DNA of 64,000 nucleotides from Owenweeksia sp. (lineage in GTDB: Bacteria; Bacteroidota; Bacteroidia; Flavobacteriales; Schleiferiaceae): the NCBI GenBank assembly GCA_002695025.1, contig NZNV01000023.1:62001-126000 (forward strand), written 5' to 3'. Under the pieces are notes generated by a model that saw only the letters and a list, made by a program, of their open reading frames with translations, made no database searches and was not told where the DNA came from. The position numbers and the translations under genes were made by a program. The stretch's first letter is position 1; each line of letters starts with the position of its first letter. This document shows positions 35,002-43,982 of this stretch, in pieces.

Positions 35002-35831
35002 TCAGGGCCAGTTTTTCCATAGTAACGTATTACACCAGCCTCCAGGATCTGCAAAGACTGGTGGAGAGTATCCGGGCCTGTTCGTTCACCTACGCGCTGA
35101 CCATTGTGGATAATTCCGCTTCGCACAAGATCCAGGATTTCTGCTCCACCCACGAGATAGACTATGACAATCCCGGGAAAAACCTGGGATACGGAAGTGG
35201 GCATAATCGTGCATTTCGCAAATATGCCGGTAAAACGGATTACCACATCGTCATTAACCCCGATGTGTATTTTGAGCCACACACTTTTGAGCCCCTGTTT
35301 GATTTCATGGATGATTATAAAGACGTGGGCTTGTGTACTCCCAGGGTATTGTACCCGGACGGAAACCTTCAGCACCTCTGCAAGCTAGTGCCCTCTCCGG
35401 CAGACCTTTTTGCCAGGCGCTTTATCCCGGCTTTTATGAAGGGAATTATCTCTGAGCGCATCCGGCAGTACGAAATGCGCAATTTCGATTACAACCAGAA
35501 CCTGGAAGTTCCCATCCTCAGCGGCTGCTGCATGGTTTTAAAGAACAGGGCCTTGGAACAATGCGGGATGTTTGATGAACGCTACTTCCTCTACCTGGAA
35601 GATGTGGACCTGAGCCGAAGAGTAGCACAAAAGTTCAGCACCGTTCATTACGCCCAAAGCTCCATTGTGCATCATTACCAGAAATCCTCTTACCGCAAAT
35701 GGAGTTCCCTTAAACTACACCTCACTTCGGCCGTCCAGTATTTTAATAAATGGGGCTGGATATGGGATAAGGAGCGCAAACGTCTTAATGCAAGAGCTAA
35801 AAAGGCCAATGATGATAAAAGGGTATCTTAA
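34998..35831 (+). CDS. Family 2 glycosyltransferase (WbbL-like)
   Basis: A GT2 enzyme resembling WbbL-type rhamnosyltransferases: FSIVTYYTSL, TIVDNSAS, NLGYGSGHNRAF, the acidic motif NPDVYF and the acceptor-side stretch DERYFLYLEDVDLSRR. The best start is GTG at 34998 (277 residues), which overlaps the previous stop as GTGA; an ATG at 34941 in the same frame would add 19 residues with no family likeness. Last of four consecutive glycosyltransferases, so the repeat unit probably has at least four or five sugars. Confidence 0.9.
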   Translation: MIRASFSIVTYYTSLQDLQRLVESIRACSFTYALTIVDNSASHKIQDFCSTHEIDYDNPGKNLGYGSGHNRAFRKYAGKTDYHIVINPDVYFEPHTFEPLFDFMDDYKDVGLCTPRVLYPDGNLQHLCKLVPSPADLFARRFIPAFMKGIISERIRQYEMRNFDYNQNLEVPILSGCCMVLKNRALEQCGMFDERYFLYLEDVDLSRRVAQKFSTVHYAQSSIVHHYQKSSYRKWSSLKLHLTSAVQYFNKWGWIWDKERKRLNARAKKANDDKRVS

Positions 35832-35861
35832 GTTTCCTAATTTTACCGATAATCCCAATAA

Positions 35862-36926
35862 ATGTATTTAGCACTTCTTGCTTTCGGTACGGCTTTCTTT
35901 ATCACCTACTTCAGCATTCCTGCTATTATCAACTTATCCCTGGTAAAAAAGCTTTATGATATGCCGGATGATCGGAAGCGGCATAGTGCCCGTATCGGGT
36001 CTTTGGGAGGCATCGCCATTTTTTCGGGATTCATCTTTGCCTTTATCCTTTTTACCAATCAACTGTATTACCCGCAATTAAATTCACTGCTGGCCGCTAG
36101 CCTGCTCCTGTTTGCCGTAGGCATCAAGGACGATCTTTACCCGCTCACCCCTTTCAAAAAGTTTGGCGGACAACTGGCAGCCGCCATCATCGTAATCATA
36201 CAGGGTGACATCCGCATTCAAAGTTTCTACGGTCTTTTTGACATTCATGACCTGGACTACTATACCAGTATTGCCCTGTCTATACCGCTTTTCCTCCTGC
36301 TCATCAACAGCTTTAATTTTATTGATGGCATTAACGGTCTGGCGGGCTCAATCGGGGTTGTAGTGATCAGCACTTTTGCCTGGTTCTTTTACCTGATGGG
36401 TGAAACCCTATTCCTCATCATGTGCCTGGCCTATATAGGAGCACTATTGGCTTTTTTACGTTACAACTTTGGCAATGCCCGCATTTTTATGGGAGACTCC
36501 GGCTCCATGGTACTGGGTTTTATCATTACAGTAATAGCCATTTTCTTTGTGCAGAAGAGTGTGTACTACGAACCCAATATTTTCTTTGCTATCTCCTCAG
36601 CTGTATTCGGGTTTGCGGTACTCATCATTCCCATTTTTGACACGCTTCGTGTGATCTTCATTCGGGTTTTTATCTTAAAAAGATCGCCCTTTGCAGCAGA
36701 CCGCAACCATATCCACCATGCCCTGCTGGATATTGGCATGAGCCAGGTACAGGCCACCCTTACTTTGGTTACGGTCAATGGTTTTTTCATTGCATTGGCC
36801 ATGCTGCTGCACGAAACCGTAGTTCCTAAATTTCAATTGCTCATATATCTTATTTTAGCCTTCGGGCTGAGCCAGATCCCGTTTATAATTAAGCAGAGGC
36901 AAAAGAAAAAAGCCGGACGCATTTGA
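35862..36926 (+). CDS. Undecaprenyl-phosphate sugar-1-phosphate transferase (WecA/MraY family)
   Basis: A 354-residue polytopic membrane enzyme that starts O-unit synthesis by placing a sugar-1-phosphate (often GlcNAc-1-P) on undecaprenyl phosphate. The motifs are PDDRKRH (residues 35-41), the Asp-rich GIKDDLY, NFIDGINGLAG, FMGDSGS and the His-rich DRNHIHH. About eleven transmembrane helices. The substrate (UDP-GlcNAc versus a related sugar) cannot be settled. It overlaps the ligase gene by 4 bp (TTGA at 36923). Confidence 0.94.
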   Translation: MYLALLAFGTAFFITYFSIPAIINLSLVKKLYDMPDDRKRHSARIGSLGGIAIFSGFIFAFILFTNQLYYPQLNSLLAASLLLFAVGIKDDLYPLTPFKKFGGQLAAAIIVIIQGDIRIQSFYGLFDIHDLDYYTSIALSIPLFLLLINSFNFIDGINGLAGSIGVVVISTFAWFFYLMGETLFLIMCLAYIGALLAFLRYNFGNARIFMGDSGSMVLGFIITVIAIFFVQKSVYYEPNIFFAISSAVFGFAVLIIPIFDTLRVIFIRVFILKRSPFAADRNHIHHALLDIGMSQVQATLTLVTVNGFFIALAMLLHETVVPKFQLLIYLILAFGLSQIPFIIKQRQKKKAGRI

Positions 36927-38215
36927 ATCTCAAGAATGTAAATTATCGCTCTCTCCTGCTATTGCAATTGGTAATAGTATCGCTCTTCATGCCTATTCCG
37001 GTGAGCAGCATCAGCATTATTTTATTCCTGCTGAATTCTTTTACCAACCGCAATTTTTTCAGCAACATCCGTTACAACCCCCATCAATCATGGGTATGGA
37101 TCTCCATGTTGTATTTTGGTGTAAATGCGGCCAGTCTTCTCTATACAGATAATATGACGGATGGGCTGCGCAGGTTGGAAACTATGCAAGCTTTTATATG
37201 GGTTCCCTTCTGCATAGCCTCTATAGACTATGATTTTCTAAGAGAACGGAAAGCGGTACTCATCAACACTTTTTTCTTTGCCAGTGTGGCTGCTGCCATT
37301 GTTGCCATTTTGGTAGCTCTTTATACTATTTCTGTGACCGGAAGCCTGTATGCACCTGTTGTGGATGACGGTGTGGAAGTAAAGGAATACTACTTCACCT
37401 ACCTGCGCCTGTCAAGGGTTATTATGCACCCCGGCTACCTCTCGGTGTACATTGGAATTTCTATCTACCTGGGGCTGGGTCTCTTACGTAATGGGATGCT
37501 TTGGATCCGTTCCCGCTTTGCCGGTTATGGTTTGCTTATTTTCCTGCTCATCTTCCTTTTTATGTTACAGGGTAGAATGAACCTACTGGCATTCGGAGCT
37601 ATCACCTTCTGTGGATTTATCATTTACCTTTTCAGAAAGTCCAGGCCGGCCCGGGCAATCTCCTTTGGCGCTTTGATCATAGCAGCGCTTGTGACCCTGT
37701 TCCTTATCCTACCTTCGGATGTAACCCGCAGGTTTACGGAATTCCAGTCGCTGAAATACCAGATGGACGCTCCCGTTATACACCAGTTCAACGGTGTTAC
37801 CCTACGCCTCGCTGAATGGCATTGCGCCTGGGATGTTATAGAGGATCATATTATTACCGGTGTGGGCCTGGGAGACGCTAAAGATCAGCTGTTGCAAAGT
37901 TATGAGCAAAACCGTTTTGTAGTGGGACTGCGCAGGCAGTTCAACTGTCATAACCAGTACCTGGAAAGCTGGCTGGGAGCAGGTTTACCGGCCTTTATCC
38001 TGCTTGCACTTTTCCTGGTTTACCTTCTGCTTCACGCCTATCGCCAAAAGGATGGTTTGCTGGCTATGGTGGCTTTATACTTCTTCCTGAGCATGCTCAC
38101 GGAATCCATGCTCATTCGCCATAAGGCAGTCACCTTATTCAACGTGCTGTTGCCCATCCTCCTCCTCTCCGGTGGGCATAATGAAAAAGACGCTGTAAAA
38201 GAAACTGAAGAATAA
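36923..38215 (+). CDS. O-antigen ligase/polymerase family protein (copy 1)
   Basis: A 430-residue polytopic membrane protein (about 10-12 helices) with the Wzy_C (O-antigen ligase) core: RLAEWHCAWDVIEDHIITGVGLGDAKD and the loop CHNQYLESWLGAGLPA with the conserved His. It either polymerises the repeat unit or attaches it to lipid A core or protein. No ATG fits near the start; TTG at 36923 overlaps the WecA-like stop. Its last 81 bp overlap the 3' end of a second, opposite-strand family member. Confidence 0.85.
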   Translation: MNLKNVNYRSLLLLQLVIVSLFMPIPVSSISIILFLLNSFTNRNFFSNIRYNPHQSWVWISMLYFGVNAASLLYTDNMTDGLRRLETMQAFIWVPFCIASIDYDFLRERKAVLINTFFFASVAAAIVAILVALYTISVTGSLYAPVVDDGVEVKEYYFTYLRLSRVIMHPGYLSVYIGISIYLGLGLLRNGMLWIRSRFAGYGLLIFLLIFLFMLQGRMNLLAFGAITFCGFIIYLFRKSRPARAISFGALIIAALVTLFLILPSDVTRRFTEFQSLKYQMDAPVIHQFNGVTLRLAEWHCAWDVIEDHIITGVGLGDAKDQLLQSYEQNRFVVGLRRQFNCHNQYLESWLGAGLPAFILLALFLVYLLLHAYRQKDGLLAMVALYFFLSMLTESMLIRHKAVTLFNVLLPILLLSGGHNEKDAVKETEE

Positions 38216-39415
38216 AACGCCTGCCTGCCTTTCCAGCATACTCTCGGTAATAAAACTGATGCCACAAACCAAGAGAAAGATGCGCCCTTCCGGGCTACGT
38301 TTTCCGAAAAAAGGGATCAGCATTAGGGCCAAAAATATGAGTAGACCAATAATGCCGTGCGTAGCCCAATGTTCCAGGTATACGTTGTGGTAATTATAAT
38401 TGCGGTCGCGCAGGTAATATACATTATATCCATTCCAGAATTTCTGGTCATTATCCTGTAGCTTACGCTGCAAGGCTTCATTGGCGGCACCGGTTCCTGT
38501 TCCCAGCAACCAATGTTCCTTCACCACTTCCCAGCCATCATACCACAGGAATTTCCGGTGATTGGTCTGCTTCTGGTTTACCGTTTTCTCAAAGGAAAGC
38601 AGTTCATTGTAGGTATCCTGTATACGGTGCCTGCTTCCGGGAAATATCCACGCCATGCTCATGAAAACAACCACCACCGCTATCAGGCCACCCATAGCCT
38701 TCCATACTCCGCTGCGCTGGTACAGGAAAGCAAAGAATACCCAACAATTCACTACCGTAAAAACAACGTATTGTATCCGTGCCGAGATAAATACTATCCC
38801 TATAGCCAGGATGATCATCAGCAGAAGGTCCACACTCCTACCGAAATAAAATTTCCTTCGTAATACGCCATACAAGAGGCACCCGTAGGAAAAGGACATA
38901 TACATACCCAGGTAATGCGGTGGCAGCACCGCATAATCTACCAGGTGGGTAAAGTAAAACTCCTGGGCATCACCTGTATCCAGAAAAGAGGCCAGCGCCA
39001 TCACAAAGCATATCAGGATGCTCAGCACTGAAGAAGCAATAAAGGTCTGAAGAATGGTGCGCCTGGCTTTTTTGCGGAAGATTATCAGGCTTCCCAACAC
39101 AAGTGGCCATACCACAAAGGGTAGCTTCAGCACCACGTCCTTTTCGGCTTCGTCCGCCAGGGGTGTATAAAAAGCCCCTACCACTATCCACAGGTAATAC
39201 AAAAAGAAAAGGCCGGCCATCTTATTACGTGCCAAAGCCTCGAATTTTTCATTAAACCGGGCGCTCAGTAACCAAAAAAGACCGAAAAGCATCATGCCCA
39301 ATGTTAAGGGTAACCACTTGGGTTGAAAAGGTAAGAGCACCGCAAAAAACAAAAGGCTATATAGATATAGCCTTTTCCAGATCTTGGATGTTTCGGATGT
39401 CTTAGTTGCTGGCAA
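38135..39415 (-). CDS. O-antigen ligase/polymerase family protein (copy 2)
   Basis: A 426-residue polytopic membrane protein of the same family as its convergent neighbour: GWEVVKEHWLLGTGTGAANEA and NYHNVYLEHWATHGIIGLL match the Wzy_C core, including the conserved His. No ATG precedes residue 41; TTG at 39415 fits and overlaps the end of the upstream protease gene by 14 bp. The two ligase-family genes share 81 bp of coding sequence on opposite strands (38135-38215). It may ligate or polymerise a second glycan. Confidence 0.85.
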   Translation of the reverse strand: MPATKTSETSKIWKRLYLYSLLFFAVLLPFQPKWLPLTLGMMLFGLFWLLSARFNEKFEALARNKMAGLFFLYYLWIVVGAFYTPLADEAEKDVVLKLPFVVWPLVLGSLIIFRKKARRTILQTFIASSVLSILICFVMALASFLDTGDAQEFYFTHLVDYAVLPPHYLGMYMSFSYGCLLYGVLRRKFYFGRSVDLLLMIILAIGIVFISARIQYVVFTVVNCWVFFAFLYQRSGVWKAMGGLIAVVVVFMSMAWIFPGSRHRIQDTYNELLSFEKTVNQKQTNHRKFLWYDGWEVVKEHWLLGTGTGAANEALQRKLQDNDQKFWNGYNVYYLRDRNYNYHNVYLEHWATHGIIGLLIFLALMLIPFFGKRSPEGRIFLLVCGISFITESMLERQAGVLFFSFFYSVFFIMPTGEEEDGQQHVE

Positions 39416-41072
39416 CCGTTAGAATATTAGTGTATTTCGGACTATCATTCAACACTTTGAGCGCTTCCTTGACATCATCATCATGCTCAATGGCGTTCTG
39501 TATACGCCCCCGCTCGTAATAATAGCGGGAAACGATTTCTTCCTCCAGCAATATCCTGATCTCTTTTTCGTACGACTTGAGGTCTTCATCTTCTTCCCTG
39601 GAATATTTGGCCATCAGTGAATTGATATCCGCCTCCAGGCCATCCAGGTAATTTTCTTTCTCCGCAAACTTCTTCAACTCCTCCAGCTTTTGTTCTGTTT
39701 TGGTCTGATAGTCAAAGTCCTTTTGACCCAACCAGCTCAGGAAAGCCTGATACTCCTGATCAGTAAGCTCAAAATTGGCAGCCGGAGCTATGGAAGGATG
39801 ATTCCTTTTATAGACGGTAGCATAATCAAAGATCAGAAGCTTTTGATAAAGGGCAATTATGGCATTACTCAATTCTTCATCGTCCACAGTGATATCGGGA
39901 TCTATTCCTCCACCGTCAAATACGGGACGGCCATTCACGGTTTCAAAGCGCGTGCGCAACGAATCCGGGATCTTGCTTACGCTGCCATCTTCGGCACGTT
40001 CAGCATAATTGATAGCCTGGATACATCTTCCGCTAGGTGTATAGTACTTGGCAATGGTCACTTTAAGCTGGGCTCCGTAGGAAAGTTTACGGGTTTGCTG
40101 CACCAGGCCTTTTCCAAAACTACGCTGACCAATGATCACGGCACGGTCGTAATCCTGGAGAGTACCACTCACGATCTCTGAAGCTGAGGCACTACCACGA
40201 TTAATTAGCACCGCCAATGGAATATTGGTATCCATGGGTTTGTTGAGGGTACGGTAGGTTTTTTCCCATTCTTCCATCTTACCCTTGGTTTTCACCACTT
40301 CTCTGCCCTTGTCTACAAAAAGGTTGGTAATATTCACCGCTTCACTAAGCAATCCTCCGGGGTTACCCCGCAGGTCCAGGATCAACCCTTTAAGGTCATT
40401 GCTCTTCCGCAAGTCCGTAAATGCCTCGCGCACCTCGGTGGTGGCTTTATCGGTAAAGCTGTTCAATGATATGTACCCAATACCGGAATTCAGCATGCCA
40501 TAATAAGGCACACTTTTCACCTGTACTTCTTCCCTCTCGATCTCTTTGGTAATATGCTCACCGTCACGGGAGATGGTCATGGTGAATTTAGTTCCCGGAG
40601 CACCCTTGAGTATTTTACTTACATCTTCCGTACTCTTGCCCTCCACACTTTTACCGTCTACGGTAAGTATGATATCCCCGGCCATAAGCCCGGCTTTGTC
40701 CGCAGCAAAACCCTCATAAGGCATGGTAACCACTATCTTACCGTCATGAGTGCGTATGCCGGCCCCTATGCCCCCATAATTACCGGTAGTCTGGATCTTA
40801 TAATCCTCCACCATTTCCTCGGGAATGTAGTTGGTATAAGGGTCCAATGAGGAAAGCATGGAAACGATGGCTTCATCCATCAATTCGCCCGGCTCCGTTT
40901 CATCCACATAATAGAGGTTCACCTCCTTGAATACATTGGTGAAAATGTCGAGCTGCTTGCTTATCTCAAAATAATCCGGAGTATAGGCCACCGAAACCAC
41001 CAGGACGGTTGCCGTGAGCACACCTAGTCCGTACTTCAAAAATTTCTTCATTGAATACTTCATTTTTTTCAT
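39402..41072 (-). CDS. ctpA: C-terminal processing peptidase (S41 family)
   Basis: A 556-residue periplasmic serine protease of the Tsp/CtpA type. An N-terminal signal or anchor helix is followed by a helical N-domain, a PDZ domain (about residues 90-175, GGIGAGIR...AGLMAGDIILTVDGKSV) and the S41 catalytic domain with the Ser-Lys dyad: S296 in GSASASE and K321 in FGKGLVQ, 25 residues apart as in E. coli Tsp. The C-terminal helical region is long. ATG at 41072 is preferred over an upstream GTG. It overlaps the second ligase gene by 14 bp. Confidence 0.95.
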   Translation of the reverse strand: MKKMKYSMKKFLKYGLGVLTATVLVVSVAYTPDYFEISKQLDIFTNVFKEVNLYYVDETEPGELMDEAIVSMLSSLDPYTNYIPEEMVEDYKIQTTGNYGGIGAGIRTHDGKIVVTMPYEGFAADKAGLMAGDIILTVDGKSVEGKSTEDVSKILKGAPGTKFTMTISRDGEHITKEIEREEVQVKSVPYYGMLNSGIGYISLNSFTDKATTEVREAFTDLRKSNDLKGLILDLRGNPGGLLSEAVNITNLFVDKGREVVKTKGKMEEWEKTYRTLNKPMDTNIPLAVLINRGSASASEIVSGTLQDYDRAVIIGQRSFGKGLVQQTRKLSYGAQLKVTIAKYYTPSGRCIQAINYAERAEDGSVSKIPDSLRTRFETVNGRPVFDGGGIDPDITVDDEELSNAIIALYQKLLIFDYATVYKRNHPSIAPAANFELTDQEYQAFLSWLGQKDFDYQTKTEQKLEELKKFAEKENYLDGLEADINSLMAKYSREEDEDLKSYEKEIRILLEEEIVSRYYYERGRIQNAIEHDDDVKEALKVLNDSPKYTNILTVASN

Positions 41073-41154
41073 TTCTATCACCTTCAGGTAGCAGATATCA
41101 GGGCCGAGCCGAATTTACTAAAAACGCGAAAATCAGCGTCTCATTGTTCCGCAT

Positions 41155-41526
41155 TTATACATTGTTGAGCTCGGTCATTAATTTTTTGAACGCAGGTAGA
41201 ATAGCTTCAAATTCCATAGCTTTTGAAGGCATGTAGATAAACATAACCGCCATGGTCCTTTCGGGTTCGGTTTGCAAGATAACAGCAGGCTTTTCAAGGC
41301 GGTAGGCTTCACGCATCCTTCGCTTGATCAGGTTACGGTCCACCGCTTTGCGGAACTTTCGCTTAGACACGGAAAAACCGGCCTTCACCGGTACTTTATC
41401 CACGGGATCAAAAAAGCCATATACCGCTATTATAGGATATGCCCGTACAGATCTTCCTTCAGCAAAGAGCTGTTCTATCCATTTGCGGCTTTTGAGTTTT
41501 TCTGCCTTTCCGAATCTTTGGGCCAT
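41155..41526 (-). CDS. rnpA: Ribonuclease P protein component
   Basis: RnpA supports the RNase P RNA in 5' maturation of tRNAs. The protein has 123 residues from ATG at 41526 and shows the family core: FSVSKRKFRKAVDRNLIKRRMREAYR, read in two adjacent stretches, with the RNR motif. The usual neighbour rpmH is absent here, as in other Bacteroidota. It lies between ctpA and hemD and just after the terminator at 41544-41565. Confidence 0.96.
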   Translation of the reverse strand: MAQRFGKAEKLKSRKWIEQLFAEGRSVRAYPIIAVYGFFDPVDKVPVKAGFSVSKRKFRKAVDRNLIKRRMREAYRLEKPAVILQTEPERTMAVMFIYMPSKAMEFEAILPAFKKLMTELNNV

Positions 41527-41543
41527 CCTGCAAAAAAACAAAA

Positions 41544-41565
41544 AGCCATCCGCATGGGGATGGCT
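41544..41565 (-). terminator. Rho-independent terminator of hemD
   Basis: An 8-bp stem (41544-41551 with 41558-41565) and 6-nt loop is followed on the minus strand by TTTTGTTTTTTT. It lies 24 bp after the hemD stop and just ahead of rnpA. Confidence 0.88.
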
Positions 41566-41589
41566 CTTGCTAATTATTGGTACAAACGG

Positions 41590-42336
41590 TTATTTTTTAT
41601 TCACCTTCTTGATGTAATCCTCCAATGCCATGGTCATGGAAGGAAGCTTGGGCGTAGGCGCCTTTATATCCAGACGAAGGCCGGCATCCTTTATAGCGCG
41701 GTGCGTACTGCTGCCAAATGCAGCAATGCGGGTATTATTCTGTTTAAAATCCGGGAAATTCTCCATCAGCGATTTGATCCCGGAAGGACTAAAGAAAACC
41801 AGGATATCATAATACACATCAGACAGATCGGATAGATCACTGGATACTGTATTGTACAGGATAGCACGGGTATAATTGATCTTGGCATCCTTCAAGAGCT
41901 TGGGTATTTCCGGCTTTAGTACATCCGAAGAAGGAAGCAGGAACTTTTCATCCTTATGCTTTTTGATAAGCGGGATAAGATCCTGGAAAGTATTATTACC
42001 GAAATAGATCTTCCTCTTACGGTAAACCACATACTTCTGGAGGTAATAGGCAATGGCCTCTGAAGTACAGAAATACTTCATCTCGTTAGGAACACTGAAG
42101 CGTATTTCCTCGCTGATGCGAAAAAAATGATCTACCGCATTACGGCTGGTGAGGATCACTGCGGTATGGCCAGGAATGTTGACCTTTTGTTTGCGAACAT
42201 CCGCTACATCCACTCCAGCCACATGAATAAAAGGCCGGAAATCAATCTTTAACTTCTGCTTTTCCGCCAGGTCAAAATAGGGGGAGTTGTCGGTTTGAGG
42301 TTCAGGCTGAGAAACAAGAATAGTCTTTACTTTCAA
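41590..42336 (-). CDS. hemD: Uroporphyrinogen-III synthase family protein
   Basis: A 248-residue HemD-like protein that would close the linear tetrapyrrole hydroxymethylbilane into uroporphyrinogen III. Two-domain layout is visible, with LTSRNAVDHFF near residues 62-72 and LVFFSPSGIKSLMENFP near 180-196, both family landmarks. The family is poorly conserved, so function is inferred from these and from the DUF4271 neighbour, a pairing common in Bacteroidota. The only start after the in-frame upstream stop is TTG at 42336. Confidence 0.9.
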   Translation of the reverse strand: MKVKTILVSQPEPQTDNSPYFDLAEKQKLKIDFRPFIHVAGVDVADVRKQKVNIPGHTAVILTSRNAVDHFFRISEEIRFSVPNEMKYFCTSEAIAYYLQKYVVYRKRKIYFGNNTFQDLIPLIKKHKDEKFLLPSSDVLKPEIPKLLKDAKINYTRAILYNTVSSDLSDLSDVYYDILVFFSPSGIKSLMENFPDFKQNNTRIAAFGSSTHRAIKDAGLRLDIKAPTPKLPSMTMALEDYIKKVNKK

Positions 42337-42379
42337 AGGATATGCCTTTTTATGCGTTAGTAATCACCATCCCTTAATT

Positions 42380-43018
42380 TTAAAGGCTTTTAAGCCAATA
42401 GATTAAAAAGGAAAAAGGGACTATTTCCAGCGCGCAAAGGTATAAAATTTTATAGTTAGTGCCACCGGGTAAATCCCACAACCTCAAACTGCTAATCAAT
42501 AAGGCCAGTAGGTAGCCAGCTAACATGAAAAATAATATAAGGTAAGAGCCTGATTCCCTTAAACCTGGCGTAAAAGTGGTAATAATGAGGATAGGAAGTA
42601 GCCATAAGGCAGACCAGCTGCGGTAAGCCAGGTTGGTATTCTGCACTACGGCAATACGCTCCTGCTCCTGGAATAACCATCCCACAAAAAGGGCAAGAAA
42701 ATTTTTAGTGAGAAAAAACAACAATATGATAAACAACACCCTGGCAAACGAATACAGTTCTATTGCCTCAGGTAATATCAACAGGCAGCCCATGGTATAC
42801 ACCAGGTAAAAATTGAGAGTAAGCAATACATCAAAGGCATCTCTTACCCCATTGGGATTGAATTCTGATTCAAAAGTCTTGGCCCCACGGTTAAAGGGTA
42901 ATGCCCGGAAGAAATAAAACTTCTTAGGATGGTATAAGCGGGCAAATACCACCAGAAATGAGGCGACCAGTAAAGCCACTAATATCCAGTCCGTATGATG
43001 TGCAACCCGTTCTTCCAA
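42380..43018 (-). CDS. DUF4271 family membrane protein
   Basis: A 212-residue membrane protein with about six hydrophobic helices and the DUF4271 stretch FNRGAKTFESEFNPNGVRD-like (core FNPNGVRDAFDVLLTLNFYL split around residues 53-72). No function is known. Its link to hemD in this phylum suggests they are co-transcribed; 43 bp separate them. TTG at 43018 is the only available start. Confidence 0.87.
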   Translation of the reverse strand: MEERVAHHTDWILVALLVASFLVVFARLYHPKKFYFFRALPFNRGAKTFESEFNPNGVRDAFDVLLTLNFYLVYTMGCLLILPEAIELYSFARVLFIILLFFLTKNFLALFVGWLFQEQERIAVVQNTNLAYRSWSALWLLPILIITTFTPGLRESGSYLILFFMLAGYLLALLISSLRLWDLPGGTNYKILYLCALEIVPFSFLIYWLKSL

Positions 43019-43032
43019 TGCAAAAAAAATAA

Positions 43033-43060
43033 GGCTCCAAAATTAAAGAATCCCGGAGCC
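43033..43060 (-). terminator. Possible terminator of the T9SS gene at 43086
   Basis: A 6-bp inverted repeat (43033-43038 with 43055-43060) with a long 16-nt loop is followed on the minus strand by TTATTTTTTTT. The stem is weak but the T tract is strong. Confidence 0.5.
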
Positions 43061-43085
43061 CTACGTAAAAGTTATTTAACGGTAT

Positions 43086-43907
43086 TTATTCAACCAGCAA
43101 TTGCTGGGGTTTTATATTTGAACCAATGGGCGCTACAAGGTAATTACCGGGCGCCAGGCCTTCGAGTGAAAGTATAGCCTGCCCCCGTAAGAATTCAAGG
43201 TTGCTGAGATACTTAACCACCTTTCCTTGCAGATCCATAATCTTTACTTCCTGAATATCAGAAGGTATACCTTCCAGACTCACCCAACTGCGAGCAGGGT
43301 TAGGTGCCATGCTAAAGTTCATTACTTCCTGGGCCTCTTCTATTCCTACAGAGCTCTCTTTGTTAAGTACCAGGGTTTGGGTAGCTATCGCGTCACCTGA
43401 TGTTGTCCCGTTGCCGTTGGCAAAATTAACGGCTGTGTAAATGGTACTCTGATCTGGTGCATTTCCACTGTTCCAGGTAAAAGTCCAGGTACGCACACCT
43501 CCTGTTGGAGATATCCCGTTAAAAGAGTGGCCGATAAAGGAGCCGGTTTTGATCAGGGCATTGCTGCCACCGGTTGAGAGGGTGCCCACATGATTACCTC
43601 CTCCTTCAACACTGGTCTGAAAGCCGATCCGCGCATTGTTCAAACCTCCATCATTGGCGGTAACGGTTATGGTATAATTAGTATTGGCCACGAAACCAGT
43701 TGCAGGAATATCCGTGGTGATACTTACGGTCCTGGCACCTACCGAGGGTCCTCCGGCATGACAGCCTGATCTTGCACAGGTTTGATTACCGCTTTTCGGT
43801 GAACCGGTATTTCCGGAAGGGGCACCACTGGAGTTGGTAAAAGCATCAAATGAGATTAATACCGCTGAAGCCAGTAAAGTAAAATACAGAATAGTTCTTT
43901 TCGTCAT
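43086..43907 (-). CDS. T9SS-secreted protein with Reeler/choice-of-anchor-like domain and CX4CH motif
   Basis: A 273-residue exported protein. A signal peptide (1-22) is followed by a stretch with CARSGCHAGG (near residues 44-53) and an Ig-like domain (about 60-180) with TVTANDGG and WTFTWNSGN, resembling the choice-of-anchor V/Reeler-type domain. The C-terminal 75 residues are a type A T9SS sorting domain (MAPNPARSWVSLEG, GNYLVAPIG). In this family a haem c-like CxxCH is common at the same place; here four residues lie between the cysteines. Divergent from the acyl-CoA dehydrogenase gene. Confidence 0.8.
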   Translation of the reverse strand: MTKRTILYFTLLASAVLISFDAFTNSSGAPSGNTGSPKSGNQTCARSGCHAGGPSVGARTVSITTDIPATGFVANTNYTITVTANDGGLNNARIGFQTSVEGGGNHVGTLSTGGSNALIKTGSFIGHSFNGISPTGGVRTWTFTWNSGNAPDQSTIYTAVNFANGNGTTSGDAIATQTLVLNKESSVGIEEAQEVMNFSMAPNPARSWVSLEGIPSDIQEVKIMDLQGKVVKYLSNLEFLRGQAILSLEGLAPGNYLVAPIGSNIKPQQLLVE

Positions 43908-43953
43908 ATGTTTTTGTTTTTGTAAAGCAGTAAAGTTAAATTTTTTTCCTTTT

Positions 43954-43961
43954 TACCTTTG
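43954..43961 (+). promoter_or_regulatory. Putative -7 element of gcdH-apt
   Basis: TACCTTTG (TAnnTTTG) ends 21 bp before the chosen ATG at 43983. No -33 TTG at normal spacing; an AT-rich stretch lies upstream. Confidence 0.5.
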
Positions 43962-43982
43962 CACCATAATTTTAAAACTCCT

